In this document: one piece after another, positions 36,671 to 45,647 of the stretch | Layout: each line of letters starts with the position of its first letter | Numbering within the stretch: position 1 is the first letter of the stretch | Source: an uncultured Eubacterium sp. | GTDB taxonomy: Bacteria; Bacillota; Clostridia; Lachnospirales; Lachnospiraceae | Assembly (NCBI GenBank): GCA_947088865.1 | Contig: CAMUHY010000008.1 | Span: forward strand, 62,001 to 126,000 | Length of the DNA stretch: 64,000 bases | Direction of reading: 5' to 3' | The notes under the pieces: model-generated | Databases searched by the model: none | Told to the model about the DNA's origin: nothing | Seen by the model: the letters and a program-made list of their open reading frames with translations, nothing else | Made by a program: the position numbers and the translations under genes

Positions 36671-37876
36671 CTACCTCCAATTTGCTGCTTTATAATAAAA
36701 CTGCTCCAATTCTTTTTTATTCATAAGCTTTGGCACAGGATATAATGGATTGGCTTCTTTTGCCGCATGTTTTGCCATTACAGAAATATCTTCTTCCTTT
36801 ATTCCATCAAGCGTTTCAGGAATATTCATTCGTTTATTTAATTGTATAATTGCTCGAATAAATTTTTTGGCACCTATTTCATATGTATCTTTTTTACAAA
36901 CAACACCTGCTGCAATGCCAAGTTCATACAGTTTTTTATATGCCGATTTCCCATATTCTTTTAACACAATTGGCATTAATACAGAATTGGCAAGCCCGTG
37001 TGGAATATTATATTGACCGCCCAGTGAATGTGCGACTGCATGGATATAGCCAACGTAAGACTTTGAAAAAGCAATCCCCGCTTTATAGGCAGCTATAAGC
37101 ATATTTTCACGCGCCAAATGATTTGTTCCATCATTATACGCTGTTTCAATATTTTCAAAAATCAATTTGGTAGCTTCCAACGAAAGCCGCCTTGTTTCTT
37201 TGCTTGTCGATTTGCCAATATATGCCTCAACTGCATGTGTCAATGCATCCATGCCTGTCGTTGCCGTCAGATGCGGCGGCAATGTATATGTAACTTTAGG
37301 GTCAAGCACAGCATAAGACGGAATCAATGTAAAACTATTCATGGTGTATTTATGTTTTTTCTTATCATCTGTAATTACAGCCGTAATTGTTACCTCACTG
37401 CCTGTTCCAGCAGTCGTTGGGATAGCAATTAACACTGGAATTTTACGGAGGACTTTAAGCAAACCTTTCAATTGATTGACTTCTTTTTTAGGATATGCGA
37501 TACGCGCTCCGACTGCTTTGGCGCAGTCCATTGAAGAACCGCCGCCAAATGCAATGATACATTCACACTTTTTTTCAATATAAATTTTTCTTGCCTCTTC
37601 TACATTAAAAACCGTAGGATTAGCGCAAGTTTTGTCATACACAGCAAGATAAATGCTATGTTTTTCAAATAATTCCTCTAAAAATGCAGTGCTGCCACCA
37701 TTTCGCAGCCCTGAATCCGTGACAAACAAAACGGACTGTATCTTATTTTTCTTTAATAATTTCACAATATCTTCTACATTTTTATATATTTTAGGTTCTC
37801 TATATGGCAAAATTGGAAGCGCCAAATGAAAACAAAATTGAAATATACGACAATACGCTTTGGATATAATATTCAT
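36671..37876 (-). CDS. Iron-containing alcohol dehydrogenase
   Basis: 401 residues of the group III ADH family. GGGSSMDCAKAVG is the nucleotide-binding loop; the Fe2+ ligands lie in TGMDALTHAVEAYI and YIHAVAHSLGGQYNIPHG. The enzyme should reduce an aldehyde to an alcohol with NAD(P)H. Its ATG overlaps the marR stop and it ends 4 bases before the ALDH start, so all three genes are one transcription unit. Confidence 0.93.
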   Translation of the reverse strand: MNIISKAYCRIFQFCFHLALPILPYREPKIYKNVEDIVKLLKKNKIQSVLFVTDSGLRNGGSTAFLEELFEKHSIYLAVYDKTCANPTVFNVEEARKIYIEKKCECIIAFGGGSSMDCAKAVGARIAYPKKEVNQLKGLLKVLRKIPVLIAIPTTAGTGSEVTITAVITDDKKKHKYTMNSFTLIPSYAVLDPKVTYTLPPHLTATTGMDALTHAVEAYIGKSTSKETRRLSLEATKLIFENIETAYNDGTNHLARENMLIAAYKAGIAFSKSYVGYIHAVAHSLGGQYNIPHGLANSVLMPIVLKEYGKSAYKKLYELGIAAGVVCKKDTYEIGAKKFIRAIIQLNKRMNIPETLDGIKEEDISVMAKHAAKEANPLYPVPKLMNKKELEQFYYKAANWR

Positions 37877-38328
37877 TATTCTGGTATACCTTTCTTACTA
37901 AGTTCACGTAAATTAAATACAATTGATTCTAACGCTTCATAAAAAATATTACGTTTTTCTTCGGTCAAATCTTTCCCTGCAAGTTCAACTGCAAGACCTG
38001 CTCTTTGGTGAACATGCTCGGCCGCTTTCCTTCCAGTTTCGGTCAATTTAAAAACACCGCGATATAAATTTTGATTCGTTCCTTCTTTTTTAACTAATCC
38101 TTTTTCTTCCATTATCGCCATCATTCGAGACACATCCGATTTATCTTTATTACAATATTCGCAAATTTGCGGCGCAGTAATTCCCTGCGGATATTTTGCC
38201 ATCGTCAAAATATAAATAGAATGTGTGCTTCTAAGACCATACTTTTCCATTTCTTCTGCTGCCAGCTTGTGCCAATATTTTGATATTTCAGAAATTGCTA
38301 GAGAAAATTTTTCAAATCTATCCACCAT
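37876..38328 (-). CDS. MarR family transcriptional regulator
   Basis: 150 residues from the ATG at 38328 (AAGGA 7 bases before; an upstream ATG at 38385 is less likely). The winged-helix core is PQGITAPQICEYCNKDKSDVSRMMAIMEEKGLVKKEG, followed by the wing NLYRGVFKLTETGRKAAE. It is the first gene of an operon with ADH and ALDH and probably represses it; a palindrome in the promoter is the likely site. The inducer may be an aldehyde or aromatic acid, but the sequence does not say. Confidence 0.9.
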   Translation of the reverse strand: MVDRFEKFSLAISEISKYWHKLAAEEMEKYGLRSTHSIYILTMAKYPQGITAPQICEYCNKDKSDVSRMMAIMEEKGLVKKEGTNQNLYRGVFKLTETGRKAAEHVHQRAGLAVELAGKDLTEEKRNIFYEALESIVFNLRELSKKGIPE

Positions 38329-38463
38329 TTTATTCCTTATTTCTATGCCATATTTTGCAAAAAACAAACATCTAAAAATTTTCAAGTTTTAGTAATCTTG
38401 TATTTTGCAATGCACTTATACCTTTTCTTTTAAATATAAAAAATTGAAAACTCAACTTGGCGT

Positions 38464-38493
38464 ATCATAACACAAAGATGTTGAAGTGTCAAC
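38464..38493 (-). promoter_or_regulatory. Promoter and probable MarR operator
   Basis: TTGACA (38487-38492) is 17 bases from TATGAT (38464-38469) on the minus strand. The -35 box lies within a palindrome GTTGAAGTGTCAAC (38480-38493), a natural site for autorepression by the MarR protein. Confidence 0.75.
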
Positions 38494-38592
38494 TTCTCAT
38501 AGTTTATTTTCTTTATATAATATTTTAAATATATTTATCCTATCAAAGAAAATAAAGTTGAGACAGTCTTGTCTTTCTGCTATACTATATTC

Positions 38593-38717
38593 AAACGGAT
38601 ATTTATAATCCGTTTTGATACTTGCTCATAACCTCATAGCTATTATTGCAATACAAGTCCTCTGCTTATATATCTATAATATTAAAATAGAGGGATTTCT
38701 TTGATGAGGTTAAAAAA
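38593..38717 (+). repeat. Dispersed multi-hairpin element, copy E
   Basis: ACGGATATTTATAATCCGT hairpin, then an AAGTCCTCTGC...AGAGGGATTT hairpin, ending TTGATGAGGTTAAA. Less similar in the middle to copies A and B but with the same order of hairpins and the same end. Confidence 0.6.
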
Positions 38718-38759
38718 TGTTATTAATCAACAATCAATAATGATAGACGGAGGGTTATT

Positions 38760-39191
38760 ATGCAGATTTCAAGCAGATTTACGATTGCTATTCATGTACT
38801 TATATGTATTGAAACATTTAAAAATGATTATAAAGTAACAAGCGATTTCCTCGCATCCAGTGTAAATGTAAATCCCGTTGTGATAAGAAGATTACTGCAG
38901 CAATTAAAAAAAGCTGAAATAGTCCATGTTATACGAGGCAGCGGTGGAACCGATATCCAAAAACCTTTAGATAAAATTACATTGCTTGATGTATATAATG
39001 CTGTTGAGTGTGTAGAGCAAGGCGAGCTTTTCCATTTTCATGAAAATCCGAATCAATTTTGTCCTGTGGGAAAAAATATTCATACTATTTTAGATGGAAA
39101 ACTTCAAAAAATTCAAAATGCAATGGAAAAAGAAATGAAATCTATAACGATACAAGATATTATAAACGATACAAAAAAATTAATACAATAA
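38760..39191 (+). CDS. Rrf2 family transcriptional regulator
   Basis: 143 residues. The N-terminal winged helix contains MQISSRFTIAIHVLICIE, then VNPVVIRRLLQQLKKAEIVHVIRGSGG. A single Cys (FCPVGKN) lies in the cluster position, so the three-Cys iron-sulphur centre of IscR is missing; this fits YwnA/HypR-type members that sense electrophiles by thiol switches. It precedes a cupin gene on the same strand, 364 bases away, separated by a hairpin element. Confidence 0.88.
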   Translation: MQISSRFTIAIHVLICIETFKNDYKVTSDFLASSVNVNPVVIRRLLQQLKKAEIVHVIRGSGGTDIQKPLDKITLLDVYNAVECVEQGELFHFHENPNQFCPVGKNIHTILDGKLQKIQNAMEKEMKSITIQDIINDTKKLIQ

Positions 39192-39209
39192 TATACAAAA
39201 CTATCACAA

Positions 39210-39311
39210 CACAATTCCCCCGCTTCTATCTCTATGATATTAAAGCAGGGGAATTACTCAACTTAATAAGAGTTAAGCGGATATTCACACTACTTGCTTG
39301 ATAAGGTTAAA
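39210..39311 (+). repeat. Dispersed multi-hairpin element, copy D
   Basis: CCCCCGCTT...AAGCAGGGG hairpin, an ACTCAACTTAATAAGAGT hairpin, a GCGGATATTC segment and the end CTTGATAAGGTTAAA. It follows the Rrf2 gene directly and could also act as a terminator. Confidence 0.6.
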
Positions 39312-39372
39312 TAGATTTTTATAACTTTTTTACAACTATCCTCCTCCCTTCAAAAAAAATTTAAAAATTTTT

Positions 39373-39423
39373 GATGTATCTATTGACATTACAACAAGAG
39401 GATGATATAAATATAGATGTATC
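39373..39423 (+). promoter_or_regulatory. Promoter of the cupin gene with a flanking repeated octamer
   Basis: TTGACA (39383-39388), a 17-base spacer and TATAAA (39406-39411). The octamer GATGTATC occurs on each side of the core (39373-39380 and 39416-39423), giving a likely binding site for the upstream Rrf2 regulator. Confidence 0.65.
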
Positions 39424-39555
39424 AATCATTATTACAACTATTTATCACTTATTTATGCAGAAGCGTCATAAATAAGGCTTAATGCGATAATAGAAACTAT
39501 TTTTATAGATTTCTATTGTGTCATTTTTATGCCACGCTTCAGAATGGAGAATTTT

Positions 39556-39906
39556 ATGGCAAATTTTAACAAAGTAAATGTATCATTAGATGCAAGAACA
39601 GAACTTCACGACAAACTCTCTTTAACAGGAGCAGAAATCAGTATTAACAATCTTCCAGCAGGAGGAAGTGTACCTTTTGTTCACGCTCATAAAAAGAACG
39701 AAGAAATTTATGCTATCCTTTCTGGAAAAGGGAAAGCTGTTATTGACGGGGAAGCCGTAGAGCTTACAGCAGGCGATTGGATTCGTATATCTCCAGCCGC
39801 CAAACGTCAATTTTTTGCAGCACAAGATACTGCAATAAGCTTTATCTGTATTCAAGTAAAAGAAAATTCCCTTGAAGAATATACAAAAGACGATGCGGTG
39901 GTATAG
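39556..39906 (+). CDS. Small cupin-domain protein
   Basis: 116 residues from the ATG at 39556 (GGAGA 7 bases before). A single cupin: GGSVPFVHAHKKNEEIYAILSGKGKAVIDGEAVELTAGD carries motif 1 with two His and a Glu as metal ligands, and motif 2 is IRISPAAKRQF, in which the usual His is replaced. Such proteins are often co-regulated with Rrf2/YwnA in response to electrophiles. It has its own strong promoter. Confidence 0.85.
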   Translation: MANFNKVNVSLDARTELHDKLSLTGAEISINNLPAGGSVPFVHAHKKNEEIYAILSGKGKAVIDGEAVELTAGDWIRISPAAKRQFFAAQDTAISFICIQVKENSLEEYTKDDAVV

Positions 39907-39992
39907 TCGTATAAATATATTCAAAATTTACGAAAATAACTCTATACAAAATATTATACAATAATAACAAACTAAATTTATTACAAAATACA

Positions 39993-40057
39993 TAAAACAA
40001 GCACCCCCGCTTATGTCTTTGCAGCATTGAAGTGGGGGATTCCTTGATAAGGTTAAA
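39993..40057 (+). repeat. Dispersed multi-hairpin element, copy C
   Basis: CCCCCGCTTATGTC...GCATTGAAGTGGGGG large hairpin and the end TTCCTTGATAAGGTTAAA. Only the last hairpin of the larger element (copy B) is kept. It lies between the cupin and convergent MATE genes. Confidence 0.75.
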
Positions 40058-40066
40058 CTGTAAAAT

Positions 40067-41395
40067 TTATGAAAATACTTTTACAAATTTAAAATAAACA
40101 ATCCCTGCCAAATCTGCCAAAATCCAACCAATTGGAATAGACCACCAAATACCCAAAACACCTATGGCAGGAATTGGTGCAAGCAAATAGGCAAGCAACA
40201 CTCTTGTTCCCAAAGAAATAATTGTTAAAATCAAGGACATTTCTGGTTTTTCTATGCCCCTATAAAATCCATATAATAAAAATAAAATTCCAATTCCAAA
40301 ATAAAAGCTGCCTTCTATCCTTAAATATTCAACACCTATTTGTATAATTTCATACTCTTGTGCATTGACAAAAATCTGCATCAAATAAGGTGCAAAAATA
40401 AAGATAACAAATGATACTGCCAAACAAAAAAGAACCGAAATTTTAACGGCTTTTTGTATACCTTCACGCACACGTTTCGATTTTTTTGCGCCATAATTTT
40501 GTGATATAAAAAGAGAAAAAGCATTGCCAAATTCTTGTGCTGGCATATAAGCAAAAGAATCAATTTTTACTGCTGCCGCAAATGCAGCCATAACGACAGT
40601 ACCAAAACTATTTACTAATCCTTGTATCATCAATATGCCAAAATTCATTACTGATTGTTGAATACATGCGGCAAAAGAATGACGAACCACCTCTAACATT
40701 GTTGGTTTTCTTATTATAAAGTCCTCTTTACCTAAATGCAATTGGGGTTCTTTTAACCATACATAAAGAGCAATCCCGATTCCTGATACTGCTTGAGCAA
40801 TAACCGTTGCAAATGCTGCTCCGCCCACGCCTTGCCTCATTATTACAACAAATAAAATATCCAGTACAACATTTAATACTGCCGCCACGCCAAGAAAAAA
40901 TAAAGGCGTCATTGAATTTCCTATTGCACGCAGTAGAAACGCAAAATAATTATATAAAAAAACAAAAAAGATACCAAAAAAAATAATAAAAACATACTCT
41001 CGCATCAACTCATATATATTGTTTGGAACATGCATCATATGTAATATCCAATCAATTCCTGCAAACACTAAAATATTCATTATAATTGTAACTGCAAAAA
41101 TAAATAAAAATGATGATACAAGACTATTCTTTATTTTTTGTCTGTCTTTTTTACCAAAACAAACTGAAAAAACAGTGCCGCTTCCCATGCAAAGCCCAAT
41201 CATAATGGACGTTAAAAAAGTCATTAATGTATAAGCAGAGCCAACCGAAGCCAATGCATCGGGTCCTAAAACTTTTCCTACAATCAAGGTATCTGCTATA
41301 TTGTAACATTGCTGCAATAAATTTCCCATTATCATAGGAGCAGCAAACAATAGCATTGTCTTTGCAACACTTCCCTGTGTTAAATCTTTTTCCAT
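40067..41395 (-). CDS. MATE family efflux transporter
   Basis: 442 residues from the ATG at 41395 (AGGA 8 bases before). Twelve hydrophobic helices. Family landmarks: EKDLTQGSVAKTMLLFAAPMIMGNLLQQCYNIADTLIVG at the start and GVGGAAFATVIAQAVSGI in the first half. It should export a cationic compound in exchange for Na+ or H+. It stands alone; a palindrome upstream (41484-41498) may be an operator. Confidence 0.92.
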   Translation of the reverse strand: MEKDLTQGSVAKTMLLFAAPMIMGNLLQQCYNIADTLIVGKVLGPDALASVGSAYTLMTFLTSIMIGLCMGSGTVFSVCFGKKDRQKIKNSLVSSFLFIFAVTIIMNILVFAGIDWILHMMHVPNNIYELMREYVFIIFFGIFFVFLYNYFAFLLRAIGNSMTPLFFLGVAAVLNVVLDILFVVIMRQGVGGAAFATVIAQAVSGIGIALYVWLKEPQLHLGKEDFIIRKPTMLEVVRHSFAACIQQSVMNFGILMIQGLVNSFGTVVMAAFAAAVKIDSFAYMPAQEFGNAFSLFISQNYGAKKSKRVREGIQKAVKISVLFCLAVSFVIFIFAPYLMQIFVNAQEYEIIQIGVEYLRIEGSFYFGIGILFLLYGFYRGIEKPEMSLILTIISLGTRVLLAYLLAPIPAIGVLGIWWSIPIGWILADLAGIVYFKFVKVFS

Positions 41396-41483
41396 ACTAT
41401 TCCTCATTTCTGCGCTACTTTTCCACAAAAACTAAAAATCCTTACCAATTTGTGACAAATAACATACAGATATAAATTCAACA

Positions 41484-41498
41484 ATTGAAAATTTCAAT
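41484..41498. promoter_or_regulatory. Perfect 15-base palindrome upstream of the MATE gene
   Basis: ATTGAAAATTTCAAT is a perfect inverted repeat in the otherwise empty 300-base region between the MATE and GNAT genes. It could be an operator; no regulator is assigned. Confidence 0.35.
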
Positions 41499-41699
41499 AT
41501 TCAATCGTTCTTCAAAACAAATTAAATTTCTTACAATTTTAGATTGTGTATATTTTACTGAATTGTTAGGAAAAAGACAAGCTGGTGAAATTGAAAGAAT
41601 TTGCTTTTAATAAAAGTTAAATTGTAGAAAAATAGTGACAACTACTATATATTATGATATAACAAATTTTGAAAATATTATAATTTTGAGGAAACAATA

Positions 41700-42182
41700 A
41701 TGAATATAACAATCATTCCTGCCTATGATTACCCACAAGAAATAGGCATATTATTTTCAGAATATACAAATATGTTAATTGTCTGCGACCCTTCATTTCA
41801 GAAATACCTTGATATTCAACATTACGATGAAGAAATAAAAAATTTAAAAATAAAATATGGTATGCCTTATGGAAGATTATATTTAGCATACTATAATAAT
41901 GAATTATGTGGTTGTATTGGGCTAAAAAAAATTGACAAGCAACATTGTGAGATGAAACGACTATTTGTTAGACCATCATTTAGAGGTAAGCATATAGGAA
42001 ATCAATTAATTCAACAAATTATAAACGATGCAAAAGAGATTGGGTATTCTTATATGTTATTAGACACACTTCCTTTTTTAAAAAGCGCCATCCATATGTA
42101 TAAAAAATTTGGATTTTATGAAATAGAAAGCTACAACGATAGTCCATTGAGTACTTCTATATATATGAAATTAGATTTATAA
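41700..42182 (+). CDS. GNAT family N-acetyltransferase
   Basis: 160 residues. GNAT core: CGCIGLKKIDKQHCEMKRLFVRPSFRGKHIGNQLIQQIIND with the acetyl-CoA loop RPSFRGKHIG, then YSYMLLDTLPFLKSAIHMYKKFGFYEI. Resembles small amino-acid-derivative acetyltransferases; the substrate is unknown. Confidence 0.9.
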   Translation: MNITIIPAYDYPQEIGILFSEYTNMLIVCDPSFQKYLDIQHYDEEIKNLKIKYGMPYGRLYLAYYNNELCGCIGLKKIDKQHCEMKRLFVRPSFRGKHIGNQLIQQIINDAKEIGYSYMLLDTLPFLKSAIHMYKKFGFYEIESYNDSPLSTSIYMKLDL

Positions 42183-42191
42183 ACAATAAAG

Positions 42192-42234
42192 CAGAGCTAA
42201 ACAATGATATTTCTTTACACATTGTTTGGCTCTG
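42192..42234 (+). terminator. Hairpin after the GNAT gene
   Basis: CAGAGCTAAACAATG and CATTGTTTGGCTCTG form a 15-bp stem with one wobble pair. The U-run is poor. Confidence 0.55.
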
Positions 42235-42269
42235 TATCAAAATATATATCATTTTAACAATAGATATTG

Positions 42270-42300
42270 TCAAAGGATATTCGCAATCTGCTTCGCTGCT
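42270..42300 (+). repeat. Outer-arm fragment of the dispersed element
   Basis: GGATATTCGCAATCTGCTTCGCTGCT matches in parts the GCGGATATTCGCAATCCGCTACGC arm of copy B. Confidence 0.45.
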
Positions 42301-42322
42301 TTCTTATATTTTTTATAACCTC

Positions 42323-43060
42323 TTAATGTTCTTTATTTTTGCAATAAATACAAATAGCCTGTTTTACAAATTCAGCAGTGCCTTCTCCTCCTGTTTTATC
42401 AATATTTTGCTTCATACGTTCATCACAAACATACATCTGACTTAATCCATTCAAAATTTCATCGGTACAATTATAATAATTTTCTGTGATAAAAGCTTGT
42501 AATTCTCTTACTTTTTCCTGAACCACTTTTTCTTCAGGTGAATATTCACGAAGAGAATCCATTTTAGCAAACAGAGAAAGCAATTCATTTGCGATTGCAC
42601 TTTGTTCTTCATCACTCTTTCCCTTTATTTTTTGTTCGTATTCCTCATATGCTTTGGTAGAACCCCATCTTTTCTTAACCTCTTCTGAATATTGTTCAAT
42701 CTCTGTTTTATCAAAAACATTAAAATTCATTTTATTTACTCCTCCTTTTTGAATTTCGCGAGCAAAAGAAATCAGTTCATCAATATGCTTTCGCCGCAGT
42801 TCTAACAATTTAATTTGCTGTTTTAGCGCTTCTTTTTGATTGAATTTCGGGCTGTCAAGAATTGATTTAATTTGCTTTAATGGAAATTGCAATTCACGAA
42901 ACAACAAAATATTTTGCAGTCGCTCAAGTGCTTTATCATCATATAGACGATAGCCAGCTTCGGTTATTTTTGTCGGTTTCAACAAATCAATCGCATCATA
43001 ATGGTGTAGCGTCCGGATACTTACACCTGTAAGTTTACTTACCTCATTTACAGTCCGCAT
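42323..43060 (-). CDS. MerR family regulator with TipAS drug-recognition domain
   Basis: 245 residues from the ATG at 43060 (GGAGG 6 bases before). The MerR HTH starts TVNEVSKLTGVSIRTLHHYDAIDLLKP and a coiled coil lies at about 78-110. The C-terminal TipAS domain includes YSEEVKKRWGSTKAYEEYEQK and AFITENYYNCTDEILNGLSQMYVCDERMKQNIDKTGG. TipA-type proteins bind cyclic peptide antibiotics and activate resistance genes by untwisting long-spacer promoters. The target is not adjacent in an obvious way. Confidence 0.92.
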   Translation of the reverse strand: MRTVNEVSKLTGVSIRTLHHYDAIDLLKPTKITEAGYRLYDDKALERLQNILLFRELQFPLKQIKSILDSPKFNQKEALKQQIKLLELRRKHIDELISFAREIQKGGVNKMNFNVFDKTEIEQYSEEVKKRWGSTKAYEEYEQKIKGKSDEEQSAIANELLSLFAKMDSLREYSPEEKVVQEKVRELQAFITENYYNCTDEILNGLSQMYVCDERMKQNIDKTGGEGTAEFVKQAICIYCKNKEH

Positions 43061-43273
43061 ATACATCCTCCTTTCTTGTTTTTTTATAGTGTACACTATG
43101 ACGTAACGTGAGAGTCAATAGGATATTTATATTTTTTATTGCCAAATAAATGCCATTATTATCATACAACATATAAAAGGAATTTTAATTGATAACAACA
43201 TCTTTTTTTGTTATCATAAATTACAAGAAAATATTGTTTACGAAACTTACAAATTAAAGATACTTTTTAAAAT

Positions 43274-43440
43274 TTAACCTCATCAAGGAAGTCCCCACTT
43301 CAATGCTGCAAAGGCATAAGTGGGGGGACTTGCTTGTTTCAGTGAGAATATAAGCTCCCACTGAAAAGCTACGATAGTAGCTAGAGGGTTTGAACAAGTA
43401 GCGTAGCGGATTGCGAATATCCGCTTAACAACTCTTTTGC
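43274..43440 (-). repeat. Dispersed multi-hairpin element, copy B (longest)
   Basis: On the minus strand, in order: GCGGATATTCGCAATCCGC hairpin, AGCTACTATCGTAGCT hairpin, CAGTGGGAG...CTCACTG hairpin, the large CCCCACTTATGCC...GCATTGAAGTGGGG hairpin, then CTTCCTTGATGAGGTTAAA. It is the most complete copy and lies at the left flank of the restriction island. Confidence 0.75.
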
Positions 43441-43467
43441 AACAACCGAACAGAAATGAGGATTATT

Positions 43468-43893
43468 ATGGATGAAAAAAATACGATATCAGAACAACTG
43501 AAAGAACTTCTTAATACATATGATTTTAATATAAATACGCTTTCTAAATATTTACAATTACCCACAGAACAAATTAAAAAACTTTCTCAAGGAGATATAG
43601 ATTTTTTGCCAGAAGAGCCAACGTATCGTTTTAACATTTTCAATAAAATTTCTTTTCTCTATTGCAGTGCTATTGAGGATAAAGACCTAAAGTTGTGTGC
43701 ATTTTTAAAAGTGCTTATTTCTTATCATGGGCTGTCAAAAAAAACAATAGCAAAAATGGCAGGTGTTGAAGAATGCGATATTGCTAAAATAGTATCAAAT
43801 CCCCCTAAAAAAGTATCAGAAGAAGTAAAATATAAAATTGCTGTTACAGTTATGTCGTTACGATTTTTTTTGAAGGATTGTGAGAATGAATGA
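43468..43893 (+). CDS. Putative HTH-domain protein of unknown function
   Basis: 141 residues from the ATG at 43468 (AGGA 5 bases before). Two helix-turn-helix-like stretches are visible: FNINTLSKYLQLPTEQIKKLSQGD near the N-terminus and YHGLSKKTIAKMAGVEECDIAKIVSNPP in the second half, which would suit a small XRE-like DNA-binding protein. It precedes the restriction operon by 248 bases on the same strand and might regulate it, but this is only context. Confidence 0.55.
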   Translation: MDEKNTISEQLKELLNTYDFNINTLSKYLQLPTEQIKKLSQGDIDFLPEEPTYRFNIFNKISFLYCSAIEDKDLKLCAFLKVLISYHGLSKKTIAKMAGVEECDIAKIVSNPPKKVSEEVKYKIAVTVMSLRFFLKDCENE

Positions 43894-44141
43894 TAAATCA
43901 TTTGATAAACTAATACTAGTACATTATAATAATTATATTGTTATAATCAATTTCAAAAAATTATAATTAAAAATATAGAATCTATACTTTACAAAGCTTC
44001 TATTTTCATAAATTAAAATTTTTAATCTATAAATTACTATACAAAAAATCACTGCGCTGAAAAGTCTGTTTATTATATAGTCTTACCAAAACTTGAGGTA
44101 TTAACTGCTTCTAACAATCAGTCGCAGTATGGAGGAAAAAT

Positions 44142-45647
44142 ATGGCTGTTAATAATAATGCAAATATAGGTTTTGAAAAACAAATTTGGGATGCTGCATG
44201 TGTTCTTTGGGGACATATTCCAGCAGCCGAATACAGAAAGGTAATTATTGGTCTTATATTTCTTCGTTACATTTCCAGTGCTTTTAAAAAACGCTATAAA
44301 GAACTGGTTGATGAAGGCGATGGATTTGAAAATGACCGAGATGCATATATAGAAAACAACATTTTCTTTGTTCCTGAAGATGCTCGTTGGGATAAAATAT
44401 CTTTAGCTGCTCACACCCCAGAAATTGGTGCTGTTATTGATGAGGCAATGAGAGCCATTGAAAAAGAAAATTCAACACTTAAAAATGTTCTTCCTAAAAA
44501 CTATGCAAGCTCCGATTTGGACAAGCGTGTATTAGGTGATGTTGTTGACCTTTTTACAAATATGGATATGGGGGATACTGAAGAAAGCAAAGACTTACTC
44601 GGTCGTACATATGAATATTGTATTGCACAATTTGCAGCTTATGAAGGTGTCAAAGGCGGTGAATTTTATACACCATCAAGCATTGTCAAAACAATAGTGG
44701 CTATTTTAAAACCGTTTAAAAATTGTCGTGTATATGACCCTTGCTGTGGTTCTGGCGGTATGTTTGTGCAAAGTGCAAAATTTATTCAGGCACACAGTGG
44801 AACTCGTGGTGAAATGGCTGTTTATGGTCAAGAATCCAATGCAGATACTTGGAAGATGGCAAAAATGAATATGGCTATTCGCGGAATAGATGCGAACTTT
44901 GGCTCTTATCAAGCAGATACATTTTTTAACGATTTACATCCTACCTTAAAAGCTGATTTTATTATGGCTAATCCTCCATTTAATCTTTCTAACTGGGGTG
45001 CAGACAAGTTAAAAGAAGATAAACGCTGGAAATATGGTATACCGCCTGCTGGTAATGCTAACTATGCTTGGATTCAACATATGATACATCACCTTGCAAA
45101 AAACGGAAAAATTGGTCTTGTGCTTGCTAATGGTGCTTTATCATCTCAAAACAGCGGTGAAGGTGAAATCCGAAAAAAAATTATTCAAGATGACCTTATA
45201 GAAGGTATTGTTGCTTTACCTACTCAGCTTTTTTACAGTGTAACAATTCCTGTTACTCTCTGGTTTATCAGTGAAAATAAAAAACAAAAAGGAAAAACTT
45301 TATTTATTGATGCCCGTAAGATGGGATATATGGTTGACCGCAAGCACCGTGATTTTACAGACGATGATATTCAAAAACTTGCAGATACATTTGAAGCATT
45401 CCAAAATGGTACTTTGGAAGATGTAAAAGGGTTCTGTGCTGTTTGTGACTTTCAAGAAATTGAAAAGCAAGATTTTATTTTGACACCTGGCAGATATGTT
45501 GGTATTGAAGAAACTCCTGATGATGGGGAACCTTTTGAGGAAAAAATGGGACGGCTAACTTCTGAACTTTCAGAAATGTTTGCAAAATCACATACGCTGG
45601 AAGATGAAATACGTAAGAATTTGGGGGCGATTGGGTATGAAATTTAA
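44142..45647 (+). CDS. hsdM: Type I restriction-modification methyltransferase subunit HsdM
   Basis: 501 residues. N-terminal HsdM domain (FEKQIWDAACVLWG...VIIGLIFLRYIS), then the adenine-N6 methyltransferase: motif I VYDPCCGSGGMFVQS and catalytic motif IV ADFIMANPPFNLSNW. It methylates host sites and forms the M2S core with HsdS. The stop codon is inside the hsdS start region (11-base overlap). TATGGAGGAAAAAT precedes its ATG. Confidence 0.96.
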   Translation: MAVNNNANIGFEKQIWDAACVLWGHIPAAEYRKVIIGLIFLRYISSAFKKRYKELVDEGDGFENDRDAYIENNIFFVPEDARWDKISLAAHTPEIGAVIDEAMRAIEKENSTLKNVLPKNYASSDLDKRVLGDVVDLFTNMDMGDTEESKDLLGRTYEYCIAQFAAYEGVKGGEFYTPSSIVKTIVAILKPFKNCRVYDPCCGSGGMFVQSAKFIQAHSGTRGEMAVYGQESNADTWKMAKMNMAIRGIDANFGSYQADTFFNDLHPTLKADFIMANPPFNLSNWGADKLKEDKRWKYGIPPAGNANYAWIQHMIHHLAKNGKIGLVLANGALSSQNSGEGEIRKKIIQDDLIEGIVALPTQLFYSVTIPVTLWFISENKKQKGKTLFIDARKMGYMVDRKHRDFTDDDIQKLADTFEAFQNGTLEDVKGFCAVCDFQEIEKQDFILTPGRYVGIEETPDDGEPFEEKMGRLTSELSEMFAKSHTLEDEIRKNLGAIGYEI

